DNA of 64,000 bases from Alisma plantago-aquatica (Eukaryota > Streptophyta > Magnoliopsida > Alismatales > Alismataceae). The notes below the pieces were generated by a model that ran no database searches, was not told where the DNA came from, and was given only the letters and a program-made list of their open reading frames with translations. Below are positions 43,870-57,474 of the stretch, piece by piece. The first letter of the stretch is position 1. Every line of letters starts with the position of its first letter. A program made the position numbers and the translations under genes. The DNA lies in contig OY856409.1 of assembly GCA_963693085.1 (NCBI GenBank), forward strand, positions 522,047,803 through 522,111,802. Reading direction: 5' to 3'.

Positions 43870-46483
43870 TGTAAGGCCCCTGAACTTGCTTAATGAGTTG
43901 AATAAGCTTAATTACCATAATTGAATGATTATAACCCTAATATAACCTTTTTATATGTTTTGAAATCATAATACAAGCTTAATTTTCAAATTTGGTCCAA
44001 TTTGGACACTGTTTGAGCAAGTTATGCAAATTTCTGTACATTTTGGACTTTTATGTAATTTACCCAATTGAGGGGTTTTATTTGCAATTTGTCACATACA
44101 TTATGTTCCTTAGATGTTATATTATCATTCTTGGGAGTTTTGAGCCATGGGGATCCTAGTTGATCCATGTTTTGAAGGTGTTTTCCTCTAGGGTATTTTA
44201 GGGTTTACGCCTTCATTGATAAGCTACCTTTAGTAGCTATCTACTAATGAATTATGTGATTGGCTGGGAAATTCGAAAAAGGAAATCTAAGAAGGTATAT
44301 ATGGATGGTGGGGGATATTCTTGTGTGTGTGCTTATATATTCTTAATAGTTTAAGGCCATAGACACATGGGGAATCTACTTTTACACCTCATGCTTGCTT
44401 CCATCCTTATCCATGGGCTATCTTTACCCCTTCCTTGCCCAAGTACGAAACTATGCTTGCTTTCTCTTTCATCTAACCTAGATCAATGACTCCACTCTAT
44501 TTTTCTACAGAACTAAGTGCTCTAATGTAGAAGACAACATCTTTTTGGAGAAGAAGGTCTCCTAGAGCTCCATCTAGCCCTACCTAGGGTTTCCAAGGTC
44601 ATCTTCTAGGGAATTCGACCAAGGCAAGTTGTTTTCTTCCTTTCTTCTCCATTTATATTTCTCTTCTTATTCTTTATACCTTCATCCAAGTCAGAACCTT
44701 GTTGTTCCATGGTGAAAGTGGCTCTAGAACTCAAAAATCTATCCTTCTTATTTCTTTTTCTAGGATTTTGCTTGTTTGTGGAGAGAAGTACCTATTTAGC
44801 CAAGTTCAAATCTGAATCCAAGGTTTTCTTGCCCTATTTGCTCAAGATTCTTTCTGTTATGACCTACTCTATAGAGGCAAGTTATATAAAATTCTTCACT
44901 TATATTTCTTATAATGTGATGATCTAAGCATAAAGAAACCATGCTTGTTTAGAATTACAAATTTTTGTGGTGTTCCCTATTTTGTTTCAATTCTATATGA
45001 ACTTGTAAACATGTGTATGATCTTTCTAAGGTGTAACATGATCTGGGATAGGTTGATAGCATCAACCTATGGTTCTAAGCACAAAATAGTTGATGGTATA
45101 AATTAGGGTTTTCGAGCTATTTCCTTCCCTATCACACCACCGATGGTCATACCATTCAATAGCCAATGGTGTTGCTATCTTGGCAACTGATGTTTGTGAT
45201 TAAGGGTGTCAAATTTATGGTGAAAACCTATGGTCACCCCCTTAGGTCAGGTTTTGGCTCAATTAGACATTTAATTATCATCTACTAAGTATTCTAATGA
45301 TGTTATCAATTGATGATGACATTAGCTTAATATTTGATGGTGTTAACTGAATGTATTACTGATCTAACAACCAACGGTTACCTAATGATCACAATTAATG
45401 GTGGATCAGGTCATCATCATATATGATGAGTTAAGAATGTAATTGTAGATTTGACTAAACCTTAAACTAACAGTTCCTTGGTTCAATTGATCTAATGGTT
45501 AGACCTATACTTCAATTGATAACCTTGAACAATGAACCTGATCCAATGAATAGTATTGGGTGCTTCCACATCTAATAGATTAGAATAAATCACATGGTAT
45601 TATATGTGGGTACTAGTGATGATAATTCAATTGTCCAATGCCAATAATTTTTAGTCTTACCTTTGTCATCATATAGTTATATTTGATAAATCACTATAAT
45701 AAGTGGATGCGTAACTCCCATGTGATCTAGCTTGTTATACCTAACCTCAATGTAATTATATGATGTCGATTGGTTATAATAAGACCTATTGAATGATTGA
45801 TGTGATAATGAATTACACTCTTCTTGTGTTGAAACCACAATGTCATACTATTTGAATATCATATTGCCTTACCATGTTAATATCTATGGACACATATGTG
45901 CTAATGATCTTTTGAGCCTTGTTTAAGGCATGGAATGATGATGATAACCTTACTATGAATAATGTGATGGTCTTAACGACCTTTGGGCATGTTTGAAGCC
46001 ATGATTGAGGTGAAATCCTCTTCATGTTCCAATAAGGGTTAAAACCCTGGAACTTGTGATAAGATTTTGGTATCTTGTAAAAACATGATGATAAGTGTGG
46101 TCCATTAACTTGCAATGAATGATATCATGTGGTAATGTAATTAAGATTTATATCTCAAATGTTTTATATCTTTTGAATTTGTTATCCATATACTCTTGTT
46201 AGAAAAGAATTAGGGTTTGAATGTCCATTTGTATGATTTAGCCTTAATTCATCCAATTGGCATAACTAATTAAGTGAAACTCTAATCATGTAGTGCCCTG
46301 TTCCATAGATCTATCTAAGTGTTAGAAATTGCCAGATAGTGAAACAAGTATTCTTAAGGGATACTCAGAGCGCATACTGATGAGTATGCGGGGTGCTTGT
46401 CATCCTAAATTCAAGTGTTAGGGAGGATGACACTGGTCATACCTAGCCCTCAGTTTGAGAATGGTTGCGATCGTGTCTCGGTG

Positions 46484-46555
<72 letters not shown>

Positions 46556-47595
46556 GAGATTGGCAGACAACTGTGGTTGTACCTCAGATGGTAGGGTATG
46601 CGTGCCCACCTCCTTTCACTAGTGTCGTGACCTATACCAAGGATGGACTAGGCTGTTAGCAGCTTGACCTTATGTGTCGCTGTGGCGGACCCGTACTGAC
46701 CGGGGGTGGAGAAGATCTTAGGAGTCAGGCTCTTCATAGATCTTATATGGTACTGATTTCAACTTAGTAGTGGTCAGTTGGGATTTGAATGGTATTTCTC
46801 AAATCACTCAGGGCAATGTAATAAAAGAAGTGATACCAGCCGTGTAGTATAATTGCTAGGGTTTAATACATATCACATTGGTTGATTAACCCTTGTCTTG
46901 TCTTTAAACTACATAGTTCTTACATGATGCATACTTATGAAAATTGTGCAATTCTACTTGATGTTACAACTTATTTGCTTAACTGCTTAGTATGCTTAAA
47001 CTGTTCAATCTATTCATATTGTTTATTCAATACCCTAATTGCTTAATGTATTTACTGTTAATTAATATGTTATAATCAATATATGTTGGAGAGGGTTATA
47101 TATCTCACTGGTACTGGGTCTCACCCATGGGTTACCACATTTTTTTTAGGTGGTCGTAGGCAATGAAGTCGAGGTCATGCTATGGAAGAGAACCAACCTA
47201 GTGATCAATACATTCAGAAGGTTGGTTAGGTGTAGATGTTAGTAGAGTCCTAGTGTCGTCCCTGTACTCTCAGGTCTGGGTATGGGATGTGTTTTCTAGA
47301 TGATATACTCAAATCGACACAAGATTTTGGTAGTATTACAATGTTTGTAAATATATGGCATGTGCATGTGAAATATCTTTTGTATGCAGGATGTGACTGA
47401 GGTCTTTGGACCCATATGTAAATACTTGTTACAATATATGAGAATGGAATAATAGACCTTTTGTAAATGCTCTAGAGTTTATTTACATTGTTGGAATTGG
47501 TTTTAATTATCCCACATTTTTGACTATGTGATTAATTAGTAGTTGATCGTGTTTTGTGTTTTGAGTAATCTTGTTTAGCGTGATGAGGTGTCACA
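43870..47595 (+). repeat. GypD 3' LTR
   Basis: About 3.7 kb, homologous to 35320-39025, starting TGTAAGGCCCC and ending GTGTCACA. It carries a much longer TA repeat (46489-46552) than the 5' copy. Confidence 0.9.
46489..46552 (+). repeat. Expanded (TA)n microsatellite in GypD 3' LTR
   Basis: About 32 TA units, against about 10 at the same place in the 5' LTR (37961-37981). It lies between hairpin units b and c. Confidence 0.95.
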
Positions 47596-47600
47596 AGTAT

Positions 47601-47935
47601 GTTGTTGAAAGTGGATATGCTACCTCCAAAGATGAGTATGTACCCCCCAAAAGTGGGTATGCTATTGAAATAAACCCCCAAAGTGTGGGTATGCTACCCC
47701 CAGTGAGTGGGTATGCCATTGAACTACTCCTAGAGAGTGAGTATGATATTATGGACACCCCACTGAGTGGGTACATCATGGAAAGACTCTCAACGAGTAT
47801 GTATGATGTTGTGAATACCCCCAGTGAGTGAGTATGGATGGATGTTACCCCCAGAGAGTGGGTAGATCATTGAAATACTCCCAACGAGTGAGTAGGAATA
47901 CCTCCCTACAAGAGGGTATACCCAAAGATTGAGCA
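47601..47935 (+). repeat. LardC minisatellite, right portion
   Basis: Nine or more imperfect ~30-bp units, each with a gagtgggtatg-type core and a cccc block. It continues the array cut at 35319. ORFs across it on both strands reflect the repeat, not a protein. Confidence 0.85.
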
Positions 47936-49243
47936 AGTACGAGTTGAGAAGTTATAATATAAAATTTATGTTAAACATATTATGGTTACAAAAAAATGGA
48001 AATTCAACTTTTAGGGTTGGTGTGCTGACTTGGGTTTGGTCAACCTAAGTGTGGGAAACAAACCTATGGGGAGGCAAAACCCTAAACCCGTAGGGTCGGG
48101 TTGAGGCTAGAGACCTTAACCTTCTCCTTTGAGTCAAGAAGACACCCTAGGTTAGGACCTTCCTTAGAAGGGTGAGCTTACAAATGAAATTGAGAACTGA
48201 GGTAATCTTCGATGTCGCCTAAAGCAAGGAAAATTAAAGATCTTATATCTCAATAAACCCTAGGAAGGGTAGATCCTTAAGTCAATCCTAAGGTTAAGTA
48301 GGGAGGATTAAAGGCACATAAGACCGATGAGATTAGGAGGTGATTTTTCCCTAAATGCATTAGACCATAGGGTCGGGAGTTAGCCAACAATGTTTTCCTG
48401 AGGTCCATGAGTTAGGAGATCAGACACCTTCCTAAGTACATGAGGCCCAAGGGGTAGATGTGAGAGGAACACCCTAAATACATAAGGATGAAATTACTCC
48501 AAAGGTACATGTACCCCTATAAACCTTGAGGAAATGACTAAGGCTAATGACACGTGAGGTGTAAATGTCAAGATACAAGAAGTCATGTAATAATCTTAAA
48601 GAAAGTCATGCACAAACTTAAGAGTGAGAAAGGCACTTAACTTCATAAAATAAGAATAAGGAGGAATTAAAAGTAAGCACAATTTAGAGTCATGTTGGGA
48701 ATGATTCAACTTAAAATGCAAAATGCTAAGATAATATGTGTGGATATACCCTCCCTACTCTTGGAATGGGATGAACTTTGTTTTTGGACTGTAGTCAAAT
48801 ACATATTTCATCTCATTATGAGTGAGAGAGATTGGGTAAACACGTCATATGCTTAAAGTTGACATATGAGAATGAATACCTTAAGTTGGATTTTAATGAC
48901 ATGACCTAGGGTTTGATATGTACCCTCACCCTTACGTGACGATAAATGAATAATAGGTAAAAAACCTAAGTGAAAAGGGTAGTCACCAAGTAAAATTGAA
49001 ATCACAAATGAAATTGTAATTGCCAAGAGATGAAATCATGTAAGTACTAAGGATGTGGATATACCTCGAATTGAATTTAGGTATCAAGCTTAGTCACAAT
49101 GTGAGGAATTTTCATATCAATAGAAGATATTAAAGATATCTAATTGGGGTTTCTAACCCTGAGGTTTGAAGCCAAGATGAGTTATCATTCTCCTTCACTT
49201 TACTAGGTGTGAATTGGCAAAATTCCTTTTAAGGAGGGGTGAA
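47936..49243 (+). other. LardC internal region, right part, with PPT
   Basis: Non-coding, with scattered aaaccctag, ccctaggtt and atgaggcc-type words. No Gag or Pol trace on either strand. The PPT aaggaggggtg (49231-49241) precedes the 3' LTR. Confidence 0.7.
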
Positions 49244-52199
49244 TGTAATATCTTTAAGTTTTGGTAAATTTGAATTATATTAGTTAAAGACTTGGTTTTA
49301 TAAGCAAATTCCATAAATATAAATAATGGAATACTAAGGCTCTTTACTTTATGTCATGGGTGCAACCCATGGCCCAACTGAGCCCCATGAGACTATTTGC
49401 TTTACACATAGGTCCTTGGGGCAAAAGACAAAGACATAAGAGATTTTGTGCATAGATAAATATTAATTCCTTTGTGAATTATTGGATAATAGAACTATAA
49501 GATAATATGCAAGTTTCTAATTAAAAATAAGATGTGTAGTGTTTTAGATAATTAAAAGGATAGTTATCTAGCCATTATTGACAACACAATGTTTGATGCA
49601 AAAATTAGTATTATTTCGATCTAACCTTTGTTATACTTGAAAGTAATGAAGAAAGAAAGAGAATTCTAAATTTGGGGAGGAAAAGGGTATTCCATGAGAT
49701 AATGGTAATTGTTTTGATATAAGACTTAATCCAATAAATCCCAAGGAAATCAAATATAAGATGGGAAAGGTATTTATTGGTTTCATTTTTAGAATAATTG
49801 ATAATATTTATAACCAGTGGAGAGAAAGAAAAACTAATGCAAGGAAGGTAGGTAAAATCTTTAAATTTCAAACATAGCCTTTTTATATAAAAAGATTGGA
49901 AAGGAAAAACATGCTTTCTCTCTCTCCATAATATCATGTGGTGCTAAATTATGGATGAAGAATATAGCTTTAGATGCAAGGAAAGATATTCATGGTTTAT
50001 TTTCCTTATACACCAAGTTTTAACAAGAAAGATGGTGGTATCGTAACCTTTTGGTTATAGAATAAAAACTAAGAATTTCTATATCAAGATAGGAAGAATG
50101 TATTTATTTCATTGCCTAAAATAGGTATTGCCAAATATGAGAAAGTATGCAATTTATAACCCACGATGGTCATCCCCTAAGCAAGTATATAAGAAAGGCA
50201 ATCTAGACCCCTTTTGGGGCCGTGCTATCTCTCGCTTCCCTTTCTATCTCATTCTTCATGTATGGTGCCTATATAAGGCATGATGTATCACACAACATCA
50301 TGACTGCAAACTCTCCACACCATCACATCCTCCTATGTCCTCCTCCTTCTGAGAATGAAGGGAGATACAAGGTGTGACCCATAGCTATAACACGAAGCAA
50401 CATGGGAGGGGCGACCTACACCACAAACACCCTATCTATACGGTCATGGCATCTAGATGGGCTATTACTGCCACCCTCCTCTTTGACCACCCTACGCAAG
50501 GAGGAAGCACAAAGTAGCTTCCCAACTCGCTTGGATTTGAGCAGGAGCTTGTGAACTCTGGAGAGCCTCCACTGCCAGTCCACATCGGCAGTACCAGCAG
50601 GTAAGGGTGTACACTCTTTCTCTTCCTATTTTGCAAACTAGGTTAAACAGAACCACTATTCTTGAGGTCCCAATCACTACTACCCATGGCCAGGGACTAG
50701 TTGGGTTTGGTAGGGCCCTACAGAGGCATTGGGGTCCCGCTTGGATCCCTGATGCCTGGGGTAAGGGGGCAGCACGGTGGCTGACCCACTAGGGCTAGGG
50801 TCCAAAACCATCATGAGGTTAGAGAAAACCCATAGTTAAAAGGCAGAGATGTCCCAGTCAATGTACGTGGATAATAAGGGTATTCTGGTCCTTCCTCATT
50901 GCCTAAAGGGCTGATTGAGTTGTATTTTCAAATAATCAGTTCTGCTGACGTGTCAGCTAGGAGTTGGTCCAATATTGATTTATTTGTGAAAAATGTAGAA
51001 TATAATCCATAAATCCATTTAAGACAAGTTATATAATGGAGACCTCATTCTAATCTCAATTCTAAAAGTAGTGCAAGCATGTGTTAAATTGGTGATTAAA
51101 GTAGAAAAACCATATATATGTACATTGACATAATGGAATACATGAAATGCTCTTCGTTCTTATTGTTATCTAATACTGTTGAATTAGATGATAGTTCAAT
51201 ATGATCATGACCACAATGATGATAATAAGATTTTCTAATGTGAATAATCATGAATATGATGGATTTGGGTTTTGAAATCAAGGCCTATAACATGCAATGT
51301 TGTTAAAGTACATAATTGGGTCTAAGTGTTCATAATGAAGGGATATGTTGGATATAATAATTACGGTTACACATGATGTCTAATGTGAAGTAATAACTTT
51401 AATAAATAACTATATATTGGAACTAGGGTTTGTATCCTTATTCTATACCCTAAACTCGAGACAACCCTAAAACCTAGAATAGGACTGAGTAGGGTTTAAT
51501 TTGTTTAATGTTATGGTGATACTTTAAGATTTACATACATGCGTATTAAATGATTGGGATCCTCTTTGATTGCTTGATTGGATGATATGCTTAAAGTATG
51601 ATTTGATAATTTGCATGGTTATACAAGAGGTACATGGTTACACTTATGACTACCTACAATATATTTTTTCAGTGTTTTCCAAGGATTGAACAATTGAACT
51701 GTTGGATGCCTTTTACATTCTATTCAATTATAATGCCACTATGAGTAACACAGAAGATGAGAATATGTGATGAAAATGCCAGTTCTTATTTGTAAGTATT
51801 GATTTATCATATGTTGTTATTATATTTGCACAACTTTGCATGCACTCCACGTACACAATATAGCAATATATTGATTCGTGCTTTTTGTTTCACGACATTT
51901 TAGGTACATGCTAAATATGAAGATATCAAGATATGATGGAAAGTTGAAATTACTTAAAGACATTAAAGTTAACTTGTAAGGAGCAGTAGATAGATACTTC
52001 TTCTCATATGTAGAATTCTAATGATAGAAATTCATGTAACTTCTTAGAGGAGCATTTTGTAAACAATATTTGGATTGATGGAAATTATTTGCTATTATTT
52101 ATTATTTGGTTAAATCTGGATCTTGGGAAATTTTAGGTAATGACTCAATTTTTTAGATCTTTCCTTAACTGGGGGATGCTGAAAAGTGAGGTTATCACA
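49244..52199 (+). repeat. LardC 3' LTR, about 2.96 kb
   Basis: It starts TGTAATATCTTTAAG and ends GGTTATCACA. Its right part matches 32744-34387, except for about 235 extra bp at roughly 51780-52015. GypF coding sequence starts directly after it. Confidence 0.87.
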
Positions 52200-52852
52200 A
52201 GTATCTACCCTTAGATGAGTTTGCCTACAATAATAGCTAGCAAGCCACTATCTGGATGCCTCTTTATGAAGCTATTTATGGGATACCGTGTCGGTCACCA
52301 CTTCACTGGGATGATGTCAGTGTGATGACTTTGCTCAAGGTAGAGGAACTACAACTATATGATGATAAGGTCACTTTGATCAAGCAGAGGCTAAAGAGAG
52401 CCCACAATTGACAGAAGTCGTATGCATGTGTAGGAGACCAGGTGTTTCTAAAAATCTGATCCCTCTGAGCTATAGATAAAAATTGAGGAAAACTAAGTGC
52501 CATATATGTGGGTCCGTTCGAGGTTCTAGAACAGATTGGCAAGGCTACTTATCATCTATCTTTACCGCCACAGTACAACATGATGAATGACATTTTCCAT
52601 GTGTCCAATCTGAAGTGCTATGTGATGGATCCTGCCCATGTGTAGAATATTGAACCAATAGATCTCCAAGGAAGGTTGATATACCCTAAGGCACCTATGA
52701 GGATCTTGGATTACAAGATGAAAGAGCTCATAAATAAAATGTTCTTTGGAAGAACCATGGTGATGATGAAGCCACATGGGAGCTATAGATGGACATTGAA
52801 AAATCTTACCCCATCTTTTTAGACAACCAATCAAATTTTGAGGGCCAAATTC
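52200..52852 (+). pseudogene. GypF integrase C-terminus and chromodomain-like end
   Basis: Translation resumes in mid-integrase: DEFAYNNS, MPLYEAIYG, CRSPLHWDD, then a linker with IKQRLKRAHN, a degraded GPFEVL-type block, and an end with NHGDDEATWEL and SYPIFL near 52750-52820. Many stops and frameshifts are present. Motif wording (SPLHWDD) differs from GypA, GypB and GypD, so it is a distinct family. Its upstream part is off-window, beyond LardC. Confidence 0.8.
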
Positions 52853-52867
52853 TTTTAGGGGGAAGGA
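52853..52867 (+). other. GypF polypurine tract
   Basis: ttttagggggaagga precedes TGTTATAACC, the apparent LTR start. It resembles the LardC and LardE tracts. Confidence 0.65.
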
Positions 52868-53860
52868 TGTTATAACCTGAATTTTGATCTCTTTATTTAT
52901 ATTTGGATGTAAACAATGTATCTGTAAAGGACATAGTAGAAAGCTTGAAGTTTATATGTCTTGTTTTGGTTTGAGAATGCAAATTCTCATTGAAGAAGGA
53001 TTTAATGTGTTTTACTATTTTCAATAATCTATTATTGTTTGTTGGATAAAGGAAAAGGGAAATGCACAATAGTAAGGGAATTCCTAAAAGCAACGAGTTA
53101 TTTATAACTCGAATAGGGAATTGTTTTTCAAATTTCTAGATATATGAGTTCAAGGAAACTAATAAACTTATTTTGGCCTTAACTTGCCCCCAAAGAAAGG
53201 GTATGTTGAAAATAGTTTTTGTTTCCATATTGGGCAGAAAAAGGATAATTGCCTTAAATGATGTAAATAAAGCATATACTTGGGAGGCAAAAAAAAGATT
53301 TTAAACCTTCTTATTTCATCATCAAACTTTTCCCAACCCCAGGTAAAACTATTAAAATGTTTCCTTTAAAATTTTGAAGTGATTGGATAAAGGAGGAGAG
53401 AGGTATGGATTTAATAAGATTTCATAAAGTAAAGGATTATTGAGTAAATGTATTTAGATGACACAATTGAATCATATTGGGAATAGAATGACATCCCTTT
53501 AATAATGTTGTATGGCTTGACAACCCTTGGATCTCAGATCAACAATCTAGGGATCATATCCCACCTCACAATGGATTGGGAAAGTACATGGAACATGAAC
53601 CAGTGTTTCTCACACCCTCTCTCTCTTTCCTCCCCACTTCTCCTCTTGACTCTTCCTCCATTGAATTCATGTGAAGGAAGCCAACACATGGACCCTTCTC
53701 ATGAATCCTCTCATACACTTTTGAGAAAGTTCCTAAATCCCACTACTTTTGGGAATCTAAAGCTTTAAGGAATCCCCCTCCAAACCACCACCCTATCCTA
53801 TAAACAGGGTATCCTCGACATCCACTATCCCTCACAAACTCAAAACCACCCTCAATTGAT
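52868..53860 (+). repeat. GypF 3' LTR, left part
   Basis: It starts TGTTATAACC after the PPT. There is no second copy in the window to confirm it; the call rests on position. It is cut at 53860 by GypG. A short ORF at 53505-53768 has no recognisable pattern. Confidence 0.6.
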
Positions 53861-56800
53861 TGTGAGACCCCTAACCTTGCTTAAAGTGTTGAATAAGATT
53901 AATTATCATAATTGAATTCTTATAACCTTAATATAACCTTGTGATATGCTTTGAAATCATAAGACAAGATTAAGTTTCAAATTTGGTCCAATTTGGACAC
54001 TATTTGTGCAAGTTATGCAATTTTATGTACATTTTGGACTTTTTTGCAATTTACCCAATTGAGGGATTTTCTTTGCAATTTGTCACATTAAGTATGTTCC
54101 TTATATGTTATATCACCATTATTGATGTTTTTGAGCCTTGGGGATCCTCGTTGAACCTTGGCTTGAAGGTGTTTCTTCAAGGGTATTTTAGGGTTTACCC
54201 CTTTATGGATGAGCTACCTTTAAGAGCTATCAACTAATGCTTTATTTGTTTTGCTTGGAAATTCAATAAAAGAAGGATAGTCAGGTCTCTATGATATGTG
54301 GGGCAGCTTCTTGTGTGTGTTATTATATATTCTTAATAGTTTAAGGCTATGGACACTTGGAAAGATACTAGAACTTCAACTTTTTCGTTTTCTTTATCTT
54401 AAATTTTATATACTTATCCCTCAGCACCCAAACGAACCATTTTATCTCCACCACTTCCCTCCTCCTATGAAGCTCATTATCTCTATGTTCTACTTCTAAG
54501 TTCCTAGCCAAGGAAGAAGAAAGTGGTGATCTTCTTGGGGAAAAAGCTCTAGGGTTGCAATTGACTTCCTTTTAGGGTTTAAAAAGCTTCCTTCTAGTGA
54601 TCTTGACCTAAAAGAGTAAGAATCTCCTACTTTCCTCCATTTTTTTATATTTTTATCCTTCCTACCACCTTTCTCCAGGTCGGAACCTTGCTATTCCATG
54701 ATATAAATTGCTCAAAATCTCTAAAACCCTACCTTTCTTGCTCCTTATGCTTAGGGTTTGCTCATTTGATGAAGAAAGGTGCTAGATGGATGAGTTCATA
54801 GCTTATGCTTGGATTTTCTACTCTACCTGCTCGTGTTATCTTATGTTTGGGAGTTTATCTTCTAATTTAAGGAAAGTTTTATAACTTGCTCCATGTTTAT
54901 TGCTTACCATAAGCTTGCTAGCTCATGTTCTTGCTTGAAAATGATGATCCATGCACTAAAAAGCTATGCTTGACTTGGATTTCAATTTTTATAATGTTAC
55001 CTATTTTGATTTTATTTCTTGATGAACCTGTTCATGTGTACATTCTTCCTAAGGTATAATATGATTTGGATCAACTTGGTTTGACAACCTATGGTGCTAA
55101 GCACCTATCAACCGATGGTCAATTTTAGGGTTTTAAGCTGATTTCTTCTATAAACCCATGACGTGATGGTGGTACCATTTCAACAACCATATGGTGTTGT
55201 ATTCATGACAACTGATGGTGGTGACCAAGGGAGTCAACTGAAGTTCACCCCTTAGGTCATGTTTTGGCCTAATTATAAGCTTAATGATCAACAACTAAGT
55301 ACCCTAATGATGCTATCAATCAATGGTGACATTAGCTTGATATTCGATGGTGATTAATGAATATAGTGCTAATCTAACAACCTATTGTGACTTAATGATA
55401 AATAGTGATGGTGTATCAGGTATCCAAAACCTATGGTGATTTAAGCATTTAGATGTAGCATCAATTAAGCCTTAAACCAATGGTTTCTTGGGTCATTTGA
55501 TGAAATGGCCAGACCTATACTCCAATTGATGGTTTTAATATATGAACTTGACCTAATGGTTAAGATCTAATGTTTATTCATCCAATAAATTGGAATGATG
55601 CCTAAATATAATATTTTGGTCCAAATAAAGTGATTTAAGTGGTTTCCTTTACGAGATCAAGTTAAGAAGATCATTTACTGACGGCTTGTTTTAAATAAAC
55701 AACCGCTTGTGGGTTTTACCCTTCTCTCAATGGAGCTTTTTATATTGTTAATCAAGGGATGTCTAGGGTTAGATGGTGAATATTTTATAGAGAAAAACTT
55801 AATGACTTCATAGGTGGTTTGTTCAAGATGTTTGCTTATGTAAATGACCAATGGTCTTACCTTTTCAACATCCAATGGTTTTATGTGACGTAGTTGTATG
55901 GTGATATGGGTTGAAAGATGATGGAACAAATGGAGGGTTACCATTAATAAGGTAGTCTTACCTTTTCACTCATATGAATAGAAGGTATGATGACCATATT
56001 GTGTTGATATGCAATCCTAATGTGGTATAGCTTGTTATACCTAGCTTTAATATAACTAAATGATGGTAATTGGGTATGAACAGTCCTTGAATGATTAATA
56101 CAATCATGGAGTACTCTCTTATTTTTGTTGAAACCCTAGTATGCTATAACCCAATGGTTACACCTTGATTTATGTGTGGTTTCATACTTGAGAATAGTAT
56201 GGAATGTGATGGTGATGCTTCACCTTATGCATCCATGATCCAATGGGGATGTCATGAGTTAGGGTTTGGACATGAGTACAGATTAGTAACATTAATATAA
56301 TTTATCTTGTTGAACCTAACTCTAATTCAAATAGATAAAGATGAGTATTCATGTTTAACCTTCTTATATGATGGAATGATGGTGAAATAACCTCCTTAAT
56401 ATGATCATAATCTTAATGTGTTCATTGGTGGTTGTCATAGCCACATGGTTGATACTTTCTTATGCTAAACATGTGCATTATGAATATGCTGAGAGTTAAT
56501 CATATCTAGATTCCTTTCATGTTGATGTAATAAAGTAATATTCTTAATGTTAATATAACCCTGCTATGATTGTTTATGAATATTTCCTAGCTCATTAATG
56601 TAATATTGTGCTGATCTGGTGTATTATATGTAAGTGATGTGGTTGAGCCTTGTTATAAGGCATGGAAAAATAATGATGATCTTATAGGGAATAGTATGAT
56701 GGTCTTAATGACCTTTGGGCATGGTTGAGCCCTGAATGAGGTGTAATCCTCTTGTGTTGATAAGGATTGATACCCTCTGCTATGGTGAAAAGGATTTATA

Positions 56801-57169
56801 TCTTGCAATGGTATGATGACTAGTGTAGTCTCATGAATGGCAAGTGAATAATACCATGTGCTGATGAGATGAGAAATTATGTTTCACATATTTCATATCT
56901 TTTAAAGTTGTGATATTTATATGCTTTCTAGAAGTGAATTAGGGTTTATATGTCCACTTCTTTGATGCAAGCTTAATTCACCCAATTGGCATAACTAATC
57001 AAGTGCAACTCTAATCATGTAGTGCCCTATGCCGTAGAGCCATCTTCAGTGTCAGAACTTGCTGGATGGTGAAATGAGTATTCCTAAGGGAAACTTGGAG
57101 CACATACTGTTGAGTATGTGGGGGTGGAAAGTTGAGGATATATCCTTGTCATCCACAATGCAGGTTATG

Positions 57170-57232
57170 GAGGATGGATATGGTCATGCCTCAGACATTT
57201 GATGTGATTGAGGACAACTGCGGTTGTACCTC
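57170..57232 (+). other. GypG LTR 23-nt hairpin units
   Basis: Unit c (57210-57232) keeps GAGG, ACAAC, loop TGCG, GTTGT, bulged A and CCTC, identical in stem to GypD. Unit a (57170-57192) has ATGG.. against GTCAT with weaker pairing. Confidence 0.6.
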
Positions 57233-57380
57233 AGATTAGAGGGTTTTGTATACCCTGGTTTCTAGTGTCGTGACCTGTACCAAGGGTGGACTAGTGGTTA
57301 GAAGCTTGACTATATGTCATTGTAGTGGCAACTTTGACTGATATGTCACTTCCTTTTTACTCGTACTGACCGAGGGGAAG

Positions 57381-57474
57381 AGATTTTAGGATATCGACAC
57401 TCCTAGATCTTGTACGGAACCGAATAGCCCTTCGTAGGGGTCGGTTGGACTTTGTATGGTACGATTCAAATTCC
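57381..57474 (+). other. GypG LTR hairpins H1 and H2 (weaker)
   Basis: H1 (57381-57410) keeps TAGGA with TCCTA and the outer AGAT.T with AGATCT. H2 (about 57446-57474) pairs GGACTTTG with CAAATTCC, one mismatch. They are less stable than in GypD. Confidence 0.45.

Larger units (their letters stand above)
35320..47595 (+). mobile_element. GypD: Ty3/Gypsy chromovirus, 12.3 kb, decayed
   Basis: LTRs 35320-39025 and 43870-47595 start T(G/A)TAAGG and end GTGTCA(C/T)A. The TSD is ggtat (35315-35319) against agtat (47596-47600), one change. Tract order is PBS, Gag, PR, RT, RNase H, IN, chromodomain, PPT. Nearly all coding sequence stays in one frame from 39140, broken by many stops, with one clear frameshift near 43690. 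It interrupts the LardC minisatellite. LTRs are visibly more diverged than those of GypB and LardE. Confidence 0.92.
32744..52199 (+). mobile_element. LardC: non-coding LTR retrotransposon carrying GypD
   Basis: The 5' LTR (32744-34387 retained) is truncated on the left by GypA; its beginning must lie left of the window. PBS at 34390, internal 34403-35319 and 47596-49243, PPT, and a full 3' LTR 49244-52199 starting TGTAATATC and ending TTATCACA. Without GypD the internal region is about 2.6 kb with no coding pattern. It is inserted in GypF integrase at 52199/52200. LTR divergence and a large indel show it is older than LardE. Confidence 0.87.

Noticed and set aside
53505..53768. 87-codon ORF in the GypF LTR
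   Set aside because: Ser/Pro/Leu-rich, no domain, single copy inside an LTR fragment; kept as non-coding.
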